Below, in pieces: positions 26,257 through 34,290 of a stretch of 64,000 bases of DNA. The stretch spans positions 62,001 through 126,000 of the forward strand of contig NZ_PGSG01000090.1 in the NCBI RefSeq assembly GCF_002843305.1. Direction: 5' to 3'. A program made the position numbers and the translations under genes. Every line of letters begins with the position of its first letter. Positions within the stretch are counted from its first letter, which is position 1. The notes under the pieces are model-generated. The model had not been told where the DNA came from. It ran no database searches and was given only the letters and a program-made list of their open reading frames with translations. The DNA is from Streptomyces barkulensis. GTDB taxonomy: Bacteria; Actinomycetota; Actinomycetes; Streptomycetales; Streptomycetaceae.

Positions 26257-27426
26257 CTACAGCCAGCCGTTGCGCTTGAAACCGCGGTGGATGGCGTAGC
26301 AGATCCCGACGATCACGGTCATGACGGCCGGATAGCCGTAACGCCACTGGAGTTCCGGCATGTACTCGAAGTTCATGCCGTAGATCCCGGCGATCATCGT
26401 CGGGACGGCGAAGATCGCCGCCCATGAGGTGATCTTCCGCATGTCCTCGTTCTGCGCGACCGTCGCCTGGGCCAGGTTCGCCTGGAGGATGGAGTTGAGC
26501 AGGTCGTCGAAGGAGAGCACCTGCTCGTTGACCCGGGTCAGATGGTCCGCCACATCGCGGAAGTACTTCTGGATGTCGGGGTCGACCAGCCGCATCGGCC
26601 GCTCGCTCAGCAGCTGCATCGGCCGCAGCAGCGGCGAGACCGCCCGCTTGAACTCCAGCACCTCGCGCTTGAGCTGGTAGATCCGCCCCGCGTCGCGGCC
26701 CCGGCGGCCCTTGCCCGCGCTCTCGGAGAAGACCTGGATCTCCACCTCGTCGATGTCGTCCTGCACCGCGTCGGCGACCGCCAGATAGCCGTCCACCACC
26801 TGGTCGGCGATGGCGTGCAGTACGGCCGAGGGGCCCCTGGCCAGCAGCCCGGGGTCGTCCTCCAGCCGGTGGCGCAGGGTGCGCAGTGAACCCTGGCCGC
26901 CGTGCCGGACGGTGATGATGTAGTCCCGGCCGGTGAAGCACATCACCTCGCCGGTCTCCACCACCTCACTGGAGTCGGTGAGTTCGGCGTGCTCGACGTA
27001 GTGGATCGTCTTGAAGACGGTGAACAGGGAGTCGTCGTACCGCTCCAGCTTCGGCCGCTGGTGCGCGTGCACCGCGTCCTCCACGGCGAGCGGGTGCAGG
27101 CCGAACTCGCGGGCGATGCCGGAGAACTCCCGCTCGGTGGGCTCGTGCAGGCCGATCCACACGAACGCCCCGCCGCCCGGACCGTCCTGCCGCCCCTGCT
27201 GCCCCTGAGCCTCCCCCGGCTCGCGGTGGCGCAGGGAGCGCAGGGCCTCGGCCGGGGTCATGTGCCGCGACTCGCGGCGACCGTTCCGGTAGACGGCGCA
27301 GTCCACCACCGCGCTGGTCGCGGTGGCGTCGACGACGGAGCCGTCGTGGACGTAGGGGTAGGGGGAGCGGCCCCCCCGGCGCAGGGCGGGGCGGACCGCG
27401 GCGCGCAGGTCACGGATCATCGACAT
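26257..27426 (-). CDS. corA: CorA-family magnesium transporter
   Basis: This 389-residue protein has a long cytoplasmic funnel domain, then two C-terminal membrane helices with the signature YGMNFEYMPEL (GMN at 350-352) at the pore mouth and a basic tail (HRGFKRNGWL). It forms a pentameric Mg2+ channel. ATG 27426 (MSMIRD) has AAGGAGCCC upstream; ATG 27420 is two codons later. About 370-480 bases of sequence before the start have no clear gene and may be a regulatory leader. It corresponds to Rv1239c. Confidence 0.92.
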   Translation of the reverse strand: MSMIRDLRAAVRPALRRGGRSPYPYVHDGSVVDATATSAVVDCAVYRNGRRESRHMTPAEALRSLRHREPGEAQGQQGRQDGPGGGAFVWIGLHEPTEREFSGIAREFGLHPLAVEDAVHAHQRPKLERYDDSLFTVFKTIHYVEHAELTDSSEVVETGEVMCFTGRDYIITVRHGGQGSLRTLRHRLEDDPGLLARGPSAVLHAIADQVVDGYLAVADAVQDDIDEVEIQVFSESAGKGRRGRDAGRIYQLKREVLEFKRAVSPLLRPMQLLSERPMRLVDPDIQKYFRDVADHLTRVNEQVLSFDDLLNSILQANLAQATVAQNEDMRKITSWAAIFAVPTMIAGIYGMNFEYMPELQWRYGYPAVMTVIVGICYAIHRGFKRNGWL

Positions 27427-27689
27427 GCTGGGCTCCTTCGCGTGCCGAGCCGCCGGTGAACGGGCGCAGCGCTGCCCGGAATGGGGGCCTACGGGACCGA
27501 GGGACGGGAAGTCCACGGGCCGGAGGTCTGCAAAGCGGGCACCACGCGGGACCGTACGCACAGGCGGCATTCGCTGAGAACGTCGGTCGAGCAGGGGGAC
27601 TCACGCGCTCTTCCGCGAAGCCGGTCCGCAGGGGAAAAAGGAGGGGACTTCCAAGGTTTCACCGCCCGGCGGTGGGGGGAGGAAGGCCC

Positions 27690-27755
27690 TCAGGCAAGGG
27701 GACGTGGCTGCCGTACGGAAGAGCGGCTGGTACTGCACGGTCGACTCGGATCCAT
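27690..27755 (-). CDS. Possible leader peptide ORF upstream of corA (21 residues)
   Basis: ATG 27755 is preceded by GGAGGAGG on the minus strand, and the frame stops at TGA 27690-27692. The peptide starts MDPSRPCSTSRSS and ends RQPRPLA, so it is rich in Pro, Arg and Ser. Pro-rich leader peptides control Mg2+ transporter genes in enterobacteria (mgtL, corL), so its place in front of corA is suggestive. It could also be chance. Confidence 0.25.
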   Translation of the reverse strand: MDPSRPCSTSRSSVRQPRPLA

Positions 27756-27809
27756 CGCAGCCCCACCTCCTCCGGCCGGTCCCCGCTGGGGGAAATCTGT
27801 GTACACGCC

Positions 27810-27824
27810 TTGACCAGCAGTCAA
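27810..27824. promoter_or_regulatory. Operator-like inverted repeat TTGAC-N5-GTCAA
   Basis: A perfect 5-5-5 inverted repeat in the corA/SUFU divergent region. It overlaps a possible minus-strand -35 (TTGACT), so it may be an operator, or simply two back-to-back -35 elements. Confidence 0.35.
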
Positions 27825-27900
27825 CGGTAGCACTCGCAGGCGCCCGTCCATCCCGTTCCGGGGCCGACGCGTACCCTCTTTGCCTGATCAATACACGATC

Positions 27901-27906
27901 TATGCT
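27901..27906 (+). promoter_or_regulatory. -10 element (TATGCT) for a leaderless SUFU-domain gene
   Basis: TATGCT ends seven bases before ATG 27913 and no ribosome binding site is present. TTGCCT at 27880-27885 is a possible -35 with a short 15-base spacer. Confidence 0.4.
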
Positions 27907-27912
27907 CGCCGT

Positions 27913-28524
27913 ATGGCACACGTTCTGGAACTGGTCGAGGCCCGGCTGCGCAGCGCCCTGGGGGAGCCCGACGCACGGGCGGCGGTGACCTTCCTGGGCG
28001 CCGACCGGATCGAGGTGCTGCGCTTCCCGGACGCCGGGGAGGGCCCCGGCGGCGGGAACGGCCTGGTGCGCTACGCCACCCTGGGGATGTCGGCGGCCCC
28101 CATGGCCGACCCCTCCGACGTACTCGCCGACCCCGAACGAGGGCCCCGCGCCGAGCTGGTGCTGACGGTGCGCGCCGGGGCGGCCGACACCGACAAGGTG
28201 CTGCGCCCGCTCGCCGTGCTCGCCGCCTCCCCCCAGGTCGAGGGTGTGGTCGTGGCCCCCGGAGCCTCGCTGGACGTGGGCGAGCCGCTGTGGCCGGGCG
28301 CCCCCTTCACCTCCGTGCTGGTCGCCGAGCCCGGAGGTCTGGTGGAGGATCTGGAACTCGATCCGCCGATGGACCCGGTGCGCTTCCTCCCCCTGCTGCC
28401 GATGACGCCCAACGAGGCGGCCTGGAAGCGGGTGCACGGCGCGGCGGAGCTCCAGGAGCGCTGGCTGGCCCGCGGCACGGACCTGCGCGATCCACGCCGG
28501 GCGTCCGTGCCCCTGACGGACTGA
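27913..28524 (+). CDS. Suppressor-of-fused (SUFU) domain protein
   Basis: This 203-residue soluble protein matches bacterial SUFU-domain proteins: IEVLRF, LVRYATLGMSAAPM, AELVLTVRAG and LLPMTPNEAAWKRVHGAAELQERW. The bacterial role is unknown; some relatives are immunity or scaffold proteins. ATG 27913 gives MAHVLELVEARL and is likely leaderless. It is divergent from corA. I see no toxin gene next to it. Confidence 0.83.
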   Translation: MAHVLELVEARLRSALGEPDARAAVTFLGADRIEVLRFPDAGEGPGGGNGLVRYATLGMSAAPMADPSDVLADPERGPRAELVLTVRAGAADTDKVLRPLAVLAASPQVEGVVVAPGASLDVGEPLWPGAPFTSVLVAEPGGLVEDLELDPPMDPVRFLPLLPMTPNEAAWKRVHGAAELQERWLARGTDLRDPRRASVPLTD

Positions 28525-28603
28525 ATCCGGCCGGAGGGACGCGGCCGATCCGTACGGGTGACCGTCCTTGACGCGCGGCTCCCCGGGGAGGAGCGTGGGG
28601 CCC

Positions 28604-29254
28604 ATGAGGGGCGAACCCAGTTGCCCGAAGTGCGGCGGCCGTGTCAGGGCGCCCGGTCTGTTCACCGACTCCTGGCAGTGCGACGTGCACGGCGCGGTCC
28701 ATCCGCTGCAGCCGGTCCTCCCGCCGAGCGTCGAGGCGCTCGGCGTGGTCCTCCACAGAGCCCAGGTCCCGGTGTGGATGCCCTGGCCGCTTCCGGTCGG
28801 CTGGCTGTTCACCGGGATCGCCTACGCGGGCGACGACCGCAGCGGCGGCCGCGCCACGGCAGTGGCCTGCTCCGGCCCCGGCCCGCTCGGCGGCCCCGGC
28901 GAACTGCTGCTGATCGCCGAGGAGCTGGGCGTCGGGCTCGGGGCGCGCTACGCCGGAGTGCCCGGCCCCGACCCCGGCCCGCTGATCGACGTGGACCGGC
29001 CCCCGCACGCGAAGGTCCTGGCGGCGGGACGGCCCACCCCGCTGTGGCTGGTGGGCGAGGCTCCCGAGGACCGCGCGGTGTTCGCGGGGGAGGCGCGCGG
29101 CCTGTGGCTGTGGGCGATCGTCTGGCCCGAGCAGTCCGGGATGCTGATGTACGACGAGCTGGTGCTCACGGATCTGCGGGAGGCGGGGGCCGAGGTGGAG
29201 CTGGTGCCGTGCGGGGCGCTCTCCCCCCAGCTGCTCACACGCCCCGGGGGCTGA
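28604..29254 (+). CDS. DUF6758-family protein with N-terminal zinc-ribbon-like motif
   Basis: This 216-residue protein starts MRGEPSCPKCGGRVRAPGLF and has another cysteine in DSWQCDVHG, which suggests a small zinc ribbon (CPKC plus a Cys/His pair). The rest is a hydrophobic-strand-rich domain with PVWMPWPLPVGWLFTGIAY and LWLWAIVWPEQSG. This is a conserved Streptomyces family of unknown function. ATG 28604 is the likely start. The ribosome binding site is weak; GGGGAGGAG lies 15 bases upstream. Confidence 0.78.
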   Translation: MRGEPSCPKCGGRVRAPGLFTDSWQCDVHGAVHPLQPVLPPSVEALGVVLHRAQVPVWMPWPLPVGWLFTGIAYAGDDRSGGRATAVACSGPGPLGGPGELLLIAEELGVGLGARYAGVPGPDPGPLIDVDRPPHAKVLAAGRPTPLWLVGEAPEDRAVFAGEARGLWLWAIVWPEQSGMLMYDELVLTDLREAGAEVELVPCGALSPQLLTRPGG

Positions 29255-29374
29255 CCGGCGGTCGTGCTCCGGCGGCTGTGCTCCGGCTGCCGGCCGGGCG
29301 CGGGACGGACCGGGCGCGCGTCTGTTCTACCCTGGAGTGTCCGCCTCAGCCGTCCGCCGTGGGAGCTACGTACC

Positions 29375-30220
29375 GTGCGCATAGACCTGCACACCCACTC
29401 CACCGCTTCGGACGGCACCGACACCCCCGCCGAGCTGGTGCGCAACGCCGCGGCCGCCGGACTGGACGTGGTGGCGCTGACCGACCACGACACGGTCGCC
29501 GGGCACGGCGAGGCGATCGCCGCCCTCCCCGCGGGCCTCACCCTCGTCCCCGGCGCGGAGCTCTCCTGCCGTCTGGACGGTGTGAGCCTGCACATGCTGG
29601 CCTATCTGTTCGACCCGGCCGAGCCCGAGCTGGCGCGCGAGCGCGAACTCGTCCGCGACGATCGGGTGCCGCGGGCGAAGGGCATGGTGGCCGCACTCCG
29701 CGAGCTGGGCGTGCCGATCACCTGGGAGCGGGTGGCCGAGATCGCCGGGGACGGCTCGGTGGGCCGCCCGCACATCGCGAGCGCGATGGTGGAGCTGGGC
29801 GTCGTCGAGACCGTCTCCGACGCCTTCACCGCCGAGTGGATCGCCGACGACGGCCGCGCCTACGTCGGCAAGCACGAACTGGACCCCTTCGAGGCGATCC
29901 GGCTGATCAAGGGCGCCGGCGGAGTCGCGGTCTTCGCACACCCCCTGGCCGTCAAGCGCGGGCGGTGCGTGCCGGAGAGCGCCGTCGCGGAACTGGCCGC
30001 AGCCGGGCTCGACGGCATCGAGGTGGACCACATGGACCACGACGCCGCGGCCCGCGAGCGGCTGCGGGGCATGGCCCGCGACCTCGGCCTGCTGGCCACC
30101 GGCTCCAGTGACTACCACGGCAGCCGCAAGACCTGCCGGCTCGGGGAGCACACCACCGACCCCGACGTCTACGCCGAGATCGCCGCCCGCGGATCAGGCG
30201 CGGCGCCCGTCTCCGCCTGA
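29375..30220 (+). CDS. PHP-domain phosphoesterase
   Basis: This 281-residue protein begins MRIDLHTHSTASDGTDTP, the first PHP metal motif (HxH at residues 6 and 8). It also has LTDHDT, PGAELSC, FAHPL and GSSDYHG, the remaining metal ligands of a trinuclear-site phosphoesterase. Relatives include 3',5'-nucleotide bisphosphate phosphatases (YciV/RnaM type). The exact substrate is uncertain. GTG 29375 follows GGGAG, and TACCCT at 29328-29333 is a likely -10. Confidence 0.9.
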   Translation: MRIDLHTHSTASDGTDTPAELVRNAAAAGLDVVALTDHDTVAGHGEAIAALPAGLTLVPGAELSCRLDGVSLHMLAYLFDPAEPELARERELVRDDRVPRAKGMVAALRELGVPITWERVAEIAGDGSVGRPHIASAMVELGVVETVSDAFTAEWIADDGRAYVGKHELDPFEAIRLIKGAGGVAVFAHPLAVKRGRCVPESAVAELAAAGLDGIEVDHMDHDAAARERLRGMARDLGLLATGSSDYHGSRKTCRLGEHTTDPDVYAEIAARGSGAAPVSA

Positions 30221-30273
30221 ACCGCCCTCAGAACCACACCGCGCGCACCGCGCACCTCACGCAAGGCAGCACC

Positions 30274-30882
30274 GTGTTCGACGTCGCCCTCTTCGGATCC
30301 GTCTTTGTCACACTTTTCGTGATCATGGACCCGCCCGGCATCATCCCGATCTTCCTCGCCCTCTCCTCCGGACGCCCGGTCAAGGTCCAGCGGAGGATGG
30401 CGCTGCAGGCCACCGCCGTCGCCTTCGGGGTGATCGCCGTCTTCGGCCTGCTGGGGCAGCAGATCCTGGACTACCTGCACGTGTCGATCCCCGCGCTGAT
30501 GGTCGCGGGCGGTCTCCTGCTGCTGCTGGTCGCCCTGGACCTGCTCACCGGCAGGGCGGAGGAGCCCACGCAGACCAAGGACGTCAACGCCGCGCTGGTG
30601 CCGCTGGGCATGCCCCTGCTGGCCGGGCCCGGCGCGATCGTCTCCGTCATCCTGGCCGTGCAGCGGGCGGACGGTCCGGCCGACCACGCCGCGGTGTGGA
30701 CGGCCATCGCCGCGCTGCACATCGTGTTGTGGCTGGTGATGAGGTACTCGCTGCTGATCATCCGCGTCATCAAGGACGGTGGCGTGGTCCTGGTGACCCG
30801 GCTGTCGGGCATGCTGCTGTCGGCGATCGCGGTCCAGCAGATCGCCAACGGTGTCACGCGGTTCATCCAGGGCGGCGGCTAG
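30274..30882 (+). CDS. MarC-family integral membrane protein
   Basis: This 202-residue protein has six membrane segments and the MarC signatures MDPPGIIPIFLAL near the N-terminus and PLGMPLLAGPGAIVSVI in the middle. MarC proteins were once linked to antibiotic resistance, but their function is unresolved. GTG 30274 has AAGG upstream. Its TAG stop overlaps the stop codon of the convergent hydrolase gene in the four bases CTAG (30879-30882). Confidence 0.9.
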   Translation: MFDVALFGSVFVTLFVIMDPPGIIPIFLALSSGRPVKVQRRMALQATAVAFGVIAVFGLLGQQILDYLHVSIPALMVAGGLLLLLVALDLLTGRAEEPTQTKDVNAALVPLGMPLLAGPGAIVSVILAVQRADGPADHAAVWTAIAALHIVLWLVMRYSLLIIRVIKDGGVVLVTRLSGMLLSAIAVQQIANGVTRFIQGGG

Positions 30883-31790
30883 ACGGAACCGGCCCCGGCC
30901 CCCGCCCCGGTTCCGTGCCCGTCCCCCGCGCCGTTCCGGCAGCCGTGCCAGAAGGCGGCCAGCGCCTCGGCCGTCTCCCCCGGGCGCTCGGCCCCCGGCG
31001 AGTGCTCGGCGCCCGCCACCACCGTGCGCCGGGCGTCCAGCCGCCGCGCCATCTCGTCCATCAGCGGTACCGGCCAGGCGTAGTCCACCTCGCCCGACAG
31101 CACGTGCTTGGGCAGCGGTACGGCCGCCAGCTGACCGACCCGGTCCGGCTCGGTCAGCAGCTGGCGGCCGGTGGCGACGAGCTGCTCGGGGACGGTGGCC
31201 AGCCAGCGGCGGTGCAGGAACTCGGCCACGGCCGTGCCGGTGGACTCGTCCGCGGCCTCCGGCGGGTCCAGGTCGCGCATGGCCCGCCACACCGACTCCA
31301 TGTCCAGCACCGCCAGCGCTTCGATCAGCATCCTGGTGCGCTCCTGCTGGAGACGCGTGATGGCGGCGGGCCCGGAACTCATGATCGTCAGGGAGCGGAA
31401 GGGGGCCGCGTCCCGCAGCACGGCGGCGCGGGCGATCAGTCCGCCCAGGGAGTGTCCCAGCAGATGGACGCCCCCGCCGTCCCCGCCGAGCGCCTCCGCC
31501 TGGGCCAGTACGTCCAGGGCCAGCTCGTCCTGGGCGTACGCGCCGAGCTCGCGCGGCCCCTCGGTCTCGTACTGCCCGCGGCCGTCCACGGCCACCACGC
31601 GGAAGCCGGCGCGGGCCAGCGGGGCGAGCAGGGCGATGAAGTCCTCCTTGCTGCCGGTGAACCCGGGCACCAGCAGGGCCGTACCGGCACGCGGCTCACC
31701 CGCGTCGTGCACGGCGAACCCGCCGCGCGCGGTCCGAAGGCGGTACGCCCGGGCGCCGGGCGGCAGGGTCAGGGTCGGCGGCTTGCTCAT
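30879..31790 (-). CDS. Alpha/beta hydrolase
   Basis: This 303-residue hydrolase has the nucleophile elbow GHSLGG (Ser as nucleophile), the oxyanion segment VPGFTGSKEDF, an acid near HVLSGEVDYAWPV and the catalytic His in AGAEHSPG. The substrate is unknown. The C-terminal end is a Gly/Ala repeat (GTGAGAGAGS). ATG 31790 gives MSKPPTLTLPPG. No terminator fits between it and marC because the stop codons overlap, so the two transcripts must be antisense at their ends. Confidence 0.87.
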   Translation of the reverse strand: MSKPPTLTLPPGARAYRLRTARGGFAVHDAGEPRAGTALLVPGFTGSKEDFIALLAPLARAGFRVVAVDGRGQYETEGPRELGAYAQDELALDVLAQAEALGGDGGGVHLLGHSLGGLIARAAVLRDAAPFRSLTIMSSGPAAITRLQQERTRMLIEALAVLDMESVWRAMRDLDPPEAADESTGTAVAEFLHRRWLATVPEQLVATGRQLLTEPDRVGQLAAVPLPKHVLSGEVDYAWPVPLMDEMARRLDARRTVVAGAEHSPGAERPGETAEALAAFWHGCRNGAGDGHGTGAGAGAGSV

Positions 31791-31911
31791 GAGGGCGAGG
31801 CTAGCGCCGCGTCGGCCGAGAACCCAGGTGGAACAACTACACGCGGCTTCCGGCCGCCTTGCGATCGCGTCCCCTCGGCCCTGCGGGCCTGGGGAGGCCC
31901 CAGCACCTGGG

Positions 31912-31940
31912 GGTCCCCCCGGCCGGAGGCCGGGGGGACC
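31912..31940. terminator. Hairpin, 12-bp stem, in a dispersed-repeat-like element
   Basis: Arms 31912-31923 and 31929-31940 pair perfectly. The surrounding run (about 31874-31940) of nested GC palindromes resembles a sequence that recurs between genes in Streptomyces genomes. It lies between the hydrolase start and the helicase end. Confidence 0.5.
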
Positions 31941-32003
31941 TCGCTACCGGGCAAACCTTGACCGGCGCGGCACCAGCGGCCCTCCGCCCGCGCCCATGAC
32001 GGC

Positions 32004-32037
32004 GCCCGCCCCCGCCGCGGGTGCGGCGGGGGCGGGC
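32004..32037 (-). terminator. Terminator hairpin after the RNA helicase gene, 15-bp stem
   Basis: Arms 32004-32018 and 32023-32037 pair perfectly with a four-base loop, 47 bases beyond the helicase stop on the minus strand. Confidence 0.82.
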
Positions 32038-32084
32038 ATCGTCGTGATCACGGGCACGCGGCGGTGTACGCCGCCGCGCATCCG

Positions 32085-33803
32085 TCAGCTCTCCGGGGTG
32101 GCCTCCGTGGCCGCCGGGCGGGCACCGGCTCCGGCGCGGGTGCGGCGGCGGCGGCGCGGCCTGCGGGCCTCGCCGGAGGAGTCCCCCGGTCCGTCCGCGG
32201 AAGCGCTCTCGCCGCCCTGCGCGGCCGGGGCCTCGGCGTGCGCGGAGTGCTCGGCCCGGCCCGTCTGGGAGGCGGTGCCGGCTCCGGCGCGGGTGCGGCG
32301 GCGGCGGCGCGGCCTGCGGGCCTCGCCGGAGGCGTCGGCCGGCGCACCGGAGTCCTCCGCCTCACCGGCCGGACCCGCCGGCTCCGGGGCGGTGCCGGCA
32401 CCGGGGTGCTCCAGGGCCTGGCCGCCGCGGGTGCGGCGGCGCCGGCGCGGGGTGCGGGTGCGCGGCGCGGGCTCCTCGGTGGCGGTGGCCCCGCGGCCGC
32501 GGCCCCTGCCGCGTCCCCCGGTCTCGCCCAGGTCCTCGACCTCCTCGGCCGCGAGCCCGGCACGGGTGCGCTCGGTGCGCGGCAGTATCCCCTTGGTGCC
32601 CTCGGGGATGCCCAGCGCCTCGTACAGGTGCGGGGAGGTGGAGTACGTCTCCGGCGGGTCGTTGAAGTCCAGGACGAGCGCCTTGTTGATCAGCTGCCAG
32701 CGCGGGATGTCGTCCCAGTCGACGAGGGTGACGGCCGTACCCGTGTTGCCCGCGCGGCCGGTGCGGCCGATGCGGTGCAGATAGGTCTTCTCGTCCTCCG
32801 GCGTCTGGTAGTTGATCACATGCGTGACACCCTCGACGTCGATGCCGCGGGCGGCGACGTCGGTGCAGACGAGCACGTCGATCTTGCCGTTGCGGAAGGC
32901 GCGCAGAGCCTGCTCGCGCGCCCCCTGGCCGAGGTCGCCGTGCACCGCGCCCGCTGCGAAACCGCGGCGGGAGAGCTGGTCGGCCACATCGGCCGCCGTC
33001 CGCTTGGTGCGGCAGAAGATCATCGCCAGTCCGCGGCCGTCGGCCTGCAGGATCCGGGAGACCATCTCCACCTTGTCCAGCGAGTGCGCCCGGAAGACGT
33101 GCTGCGCGGTGTTGGCCACCGTCGCGCCCTCGTCGTCCGGCGCGGTGGCGCGGATGTGGGTGGGCTGCGACATGTAGCGCCGGGCCAGGGAGATGACCTG
33201 CCCCGGCATGGTCGCGGAGAACAGCATCGTCTGCCGCTTGACGGGCAGCTGCTGGATGATCTTCTCGACGTCCGGCAGGAAGCCGAGGTCGAGCATCTCG
33301 TCGGCCTCGTCCAGCACCAGCGTACGGATGTGCGCCAGGCTCAGCTTGCGCTGGCCGGCCAGGTCGAGGAGGCGGCCCGGGGTGCCGACGACCACGTCGA
33401 CGCCCTTCTTCAGCGCCTCGACCTGGGGCTCGTAGGCGCGGCCGCCGTAGATCGCCAGCACCCGGACGTTGCGGACCTTGCCCGCGGTCAGGAGGTCGTT
33501 GGTGACCTGCTGGCACAGCTCGCGGGTGGGGACGACCACGAGCGCCTGCGGGGCGTCGGTCAGCTGGTCCGGTGCGGCCCGGCCGGCGTCGACGTCGGCC
33601 GGGACGACGACGGACTCCAGGAGCGGCAGACCGAAGCCGAGGGTCTTGCCGGTGCCGGTCTTGGCCTGGCCGATGACGTCCGAGCCGGACAGCGCGACCG
33701 GGAGGGTCATCTCCTGGATGGGGAACGGGGACGTGATGCCGACGGCTTCCAGGGCCTCGGCGGTCTCGGGAAGGATCCCGAGCTCTCGGAATGTGGTGGT
33801 CAG
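32085..33803 (-). CDS. DEAD-box RNA helicase with repeated Arg-rich tail
   Basis: This protein of about 572 residues has Q-motif FRELGI...PFPIQ, Walker A AKTGTGKT (47-54), VLDEADEML, SATMPG, ARGIDVEGV and HRIGRTGRAG. The C-terminal 150 residues are basic, with an in-frame duplication of SGEARRPRRRRRTRAGAG and a related RTPRRRRRTRGG, likely to bind RNA. It corresponds to RhlE (Rv3211). There is no ATG, GTG or TTG near the good ribosome binding site GGAAGAGG; the frame there reads ATC CTG ACC ACC, so initiation is probably at CTG 33803 or the preceding ATC. GTG 33881 is in frame but lacks a ribosome binding site. Confidence 0.85.
   Translation of the reverse strand: MTTTFRELGILPETAEALEAVGITSPFPIQEMTLPVALSGSDVIGQAKTGTGKTLGFGLPLLESVVVPADVDAGRAAPDQLTDAPQALVVVPTRELCQQVTNDLLTAGKVRNVRVLAIYGGRAYEPQVEALKKGVDVVVGTPGRLLDLAGQRKLSLAHIRTLVLDEADEMLDLGFLPDVEKIIQQLPVKRQTMLFSATMPGQVISLARRYMSQPTHIRATAPDDEGATVANTAQHVFRAHSLDKVEMVSRILQADGRGLAMIFCRTKRTAADVADQLSRRGFAAGAVHGDLGQGAREQALRAFRNGKIDVLVCTDVAARGIDVEGVTHVINYQTPEDEKTYLHRIGRTGRAGNTGTAVTLVDWDDIPRWQLINKALVLDFNDPPETYSTSPHLYEALGIPEGTKGILPRTERTRAGLAAEEVEDLGETGGRGRGRGRGATATEEPAPRTRTPRRRRRTRGGQALEHPGAGTAPEPAGPAGEAEDSGAPADASGEARRPRRRRRTRAGAGTASQTGRAEHSAHAEAPAAQGGESASADGPGDSSGEARRPRRRRRTRAGAGARPAATEATPES
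32125..32332 (-). repeat. 55-bp direct repeat, period 153 bp, inside the helicase tail
   Basis: Copies at 32125-32179 and 32278-32332 are identical. The 153-bp period is 51 codons, so the duplication is in frame and repeats an Arg-rich segment. Recombination between the copies would delete 51 residues without a frameshift. Confidence 0.85.
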
Positions 33804-34290
33804 GATGCTTGCCTCTTCCGTGAGACGCGGGACGGGGGAGCGAGGGCGCACCCCGGGGGAGCGGGGTGGGTCGTACCGCACCGGACGCCGGCTGCCTGTC
33901 GGGCGGCCTCGCGGCGCGGGACCACGGGCTCTCGCTCAAGCGCTCGTACCGCGCGAGCGGGCCCCTCACCGCGGCCCGTGCGGAACGCCCGGCCGTGTGT
34001 GTCCACAGCCGTCACTCCGCATACGGCCCACGTGGAGGGCGGTCGTGTCGGAGCCGATCGGGCCACCGACCGGGCATCCGTTGCGGGCCCGGAGGACGTC
34101 CCCGGAGCCCGGATAACACAGTATGCGCAGAACCCGCTGTCAGGAAGCGGGCCCAATATCACTGTACCCCCTGATCCCGCATCCGCGCCCGGCCGATCTC
34201 CGCAGAAGGCCGCCGCCGGGGCGGCGCCGGACCGCGCCGGACGCCTCCCGGGCAGGTCGGACGGCCTGGCGGCGGGCTATTGTGCCCGGC
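33804..34290. other. 487-bp divergent region between RNA helicase and ferritin-like gene, possible long helicase leader
   Basis: No gene is supported here. The leftward helicase transcript probably starts within 34080-34160, where AT-richer sequence lies (GCATACTGTGTTATCC and TACAGTGATATTGG on the minus strand). That gives it a leader of 300 bases or more. Long leaders are common for autoregulated DEAD-box helicase mRNAs. Confidence 0.4.
34278..34283 (+). promoter_or_regulatory. -10 element (TATTGT) for a leaderless ferritin-like gene
   Basis: TATTGT ends eight bases before ATG 34291 and no ribosome binding site precedes the ATG. The -35 is unclear. Confidence 0.45.

Larger units (their letters stand above)
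27427..27912. other. 486-bp divergent intergenic region, possible long corA leader
   Basis: I see no convincing full-length gene here. On the minus strand there is a possible -35 TTGACT at 27819-27824 with a weak TACACA at 27798-27803. If used, it gives corA a leader of about 370 bases. The leader contains a short ORF with a good ribosome binding site (27690-27755), a small GC hairpin and a T-tract (TCCTTTTTCCCC). The right end holds the promoter of the SUFU-domain gene. Confidence 0.45.

Noticed and set aside
27481..27813. Plus-strand open frames in the corA/SUFU gap
   Set aside because: No ribosome binding site, no recognisable motif and no codon bias like the neighbours.
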